From positions 1 to 6,594 of the forward strand of contig JABDJM010000524.1 of NCBI GenBank assembly GCA_013002475.1: a stretch of DNA of 6,594 bases, in the 5' to 3' direction. Source of the DNA: Saprospiraceae bacterium. Lineage in GTDB: Bacteria; Bacteroidota; Bacteroidia; Chitinophagales; Saprospiraceae. Positions 6,038-6,594 of this stretch are shown here, one piece after another. How positions within the stretch are numbered: position 1 is the first letter of the stretch; the number at the start of each line of letters is the position of its first letter. The notes beneath the pieces are model-generated. The model was not told where the DNA came from. It did not search any database and saw only the letters and a program-made list of their open reading frames with translations. A program made the translations under genes and the position numbers.

Positions 6038-6594
6038 TTATCTATTTAAGGTAAGATCTCCAGTGTAAGTTTTAACAACATCATCAAGAAATCGAATCCT
6101 GGCCATATAGACATACACCCCTGGTTGGGAGAGTTTCCCATTAAGGTACCCATCCCAACCTGAATCGGGATCATTGATCTGACCATTCTTTTTGTAAAAA
6201 ACCACAGCACCCCATCTGTCAAATACGATGAATTCTTCGACGCCTTGCACATTGGGTACATCACCAAAAAGCAAGAAATGATCATTATAGCCATCTCCGT
6301 TTGGAGAGAAAGCATTAGGGATAAAAACTTTCCGTGCTTCATTTACACTTACCTGGATAGTATCGGAGGAAAGGCAGCCCTGAGCAGAATTCGCTTCCAT
6401 GGAGACCATCCCTGAAACTGATGGATAGTAGGTCACAGATTCGCAATTGACCGCACAATCGATGAGACCATCAGCAAACCAGCTCACCGAATCGGGGCTG
6501 ATGGAATAATATGGAGACAAGACCGCTTGGTCTCCCAGGTTGATTTCTAGGTCTTGCCCAAGCTCAACGGAAAAGGGGTTTGGCGACTCAAGGG
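6038..6594 (-). CDS. C-terminal part of a large T9SS type B (gliding-motility-associated C-terminal domain) protein, 5' truncated
   Basis: The frame stays open to the right edge, so the gene starts outside the window; 184 residues are visible and the stop TAA is at 6038-6040. The first part (about residues 9-85) is a PKD/Ig-like adhesion module of the type that precedes such tails: LGQDLEINLGDQAVLSP, then W-x-ADGLIDCAVNC with paired Cys, and a GCLSSDTIQVSV strand. It is followed by the type B sorting domain (TIGR04131-like): VFIPNAFSPNGDGYNDHF, VEEFIVFDRWGAVVF, a GWDGYLNGK turn, QPGVYVYMARIRF and the terminal TGDLTLNR. In this family the domain sends large surface adhesins and repeat proteins through the type IX system, often coupled to gliding. 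The body that would show the cargo function is missing. The TTG at 6520 is an internal Leu codon and not a start. Confidence 0.92.
   Translation of the reverse strand, partial: LESPNPFSVELGQDLEINLGDQAVLSPYYSISPDSVSWFADGLIDCAVNCESVTYYPSVSGMVSMEANSAQGCLSSDTIQVSVNEARKVFIPNAFSPNGDGYNDHFLLFGDVPNVQGVEEFIVFDRWGAVVFYKKNGQINDPDSGWDGYLNGKLSQPGVYVYMARIRFLDDVVKTYTGDLTLNR

Overview
The window looks like chromosomal DNA from a member of the Bacteroidota, with no sign of a mobile element. The strongest evidence is a pair of type IX secretion (T9SS) C-terminal signals at the two edges. A type A sorting domain ends at base 116 on the + strand. A type B, gliding-motility-associated C-terminal domain with IPNAFSPNGDG occupies the right end on the - strand. 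Moderate-to-low GC, several Sec signal peptides ending in AQ, almost no Shine-Dalgarno sequences and a candidate TTTG-N20-TATTTTG promoter all fit. I cannot name a genus; the gene set suits a free-living or marine gliding-type bacterium.

Layout. Bases 1-116 hold the tail of a T9SS-secreted protein, followed by a strong hairpin terminator (138-173). From about 4438 down to 143 four genes run on the - strand in the order DUF1761-like membrane protein, secreted MORN-repeat/beta-propeller protein, secreted alpha/beta hydrolase, GT4 glycosyltransferase. The middle two overlap at their stop and start and are almost certainly translationally coupled. The glycosyltransferase follows after 31 bases and may be read through. 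Upstream lies a TfoX/Sxy N-terminal-domain protein (4530-4880, -). It is divergent from a 60-residue two-helix membrane protein (5073-5255, +). That small gene converges, with two bases between stops, on an outer-membrane beta-barrel gene (5258-5959, -). The type B T9SS protein enters from the right edge (6038-6594, -).

How the genes may work together. The clearest unit is the exported pair: a protein with five in-register 24-residue MORN-type repeats plus five PD40-like blades, and a two-domain serine hydrolase. Both are predicted to leave the cytoplasm by Sec, and coupling implies a common purpose, but no substrate can be read from the sequence. The other genes look like ordinary housekeeping or cell-envelope functions. 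I see no CRISPR array, RNA gene, insertion sequence, toxin-antitoxin or defence locus, and no convincing undescribed system. The most worthwhile follow-ups are the coupled secreted pair and the small two-helix protein.
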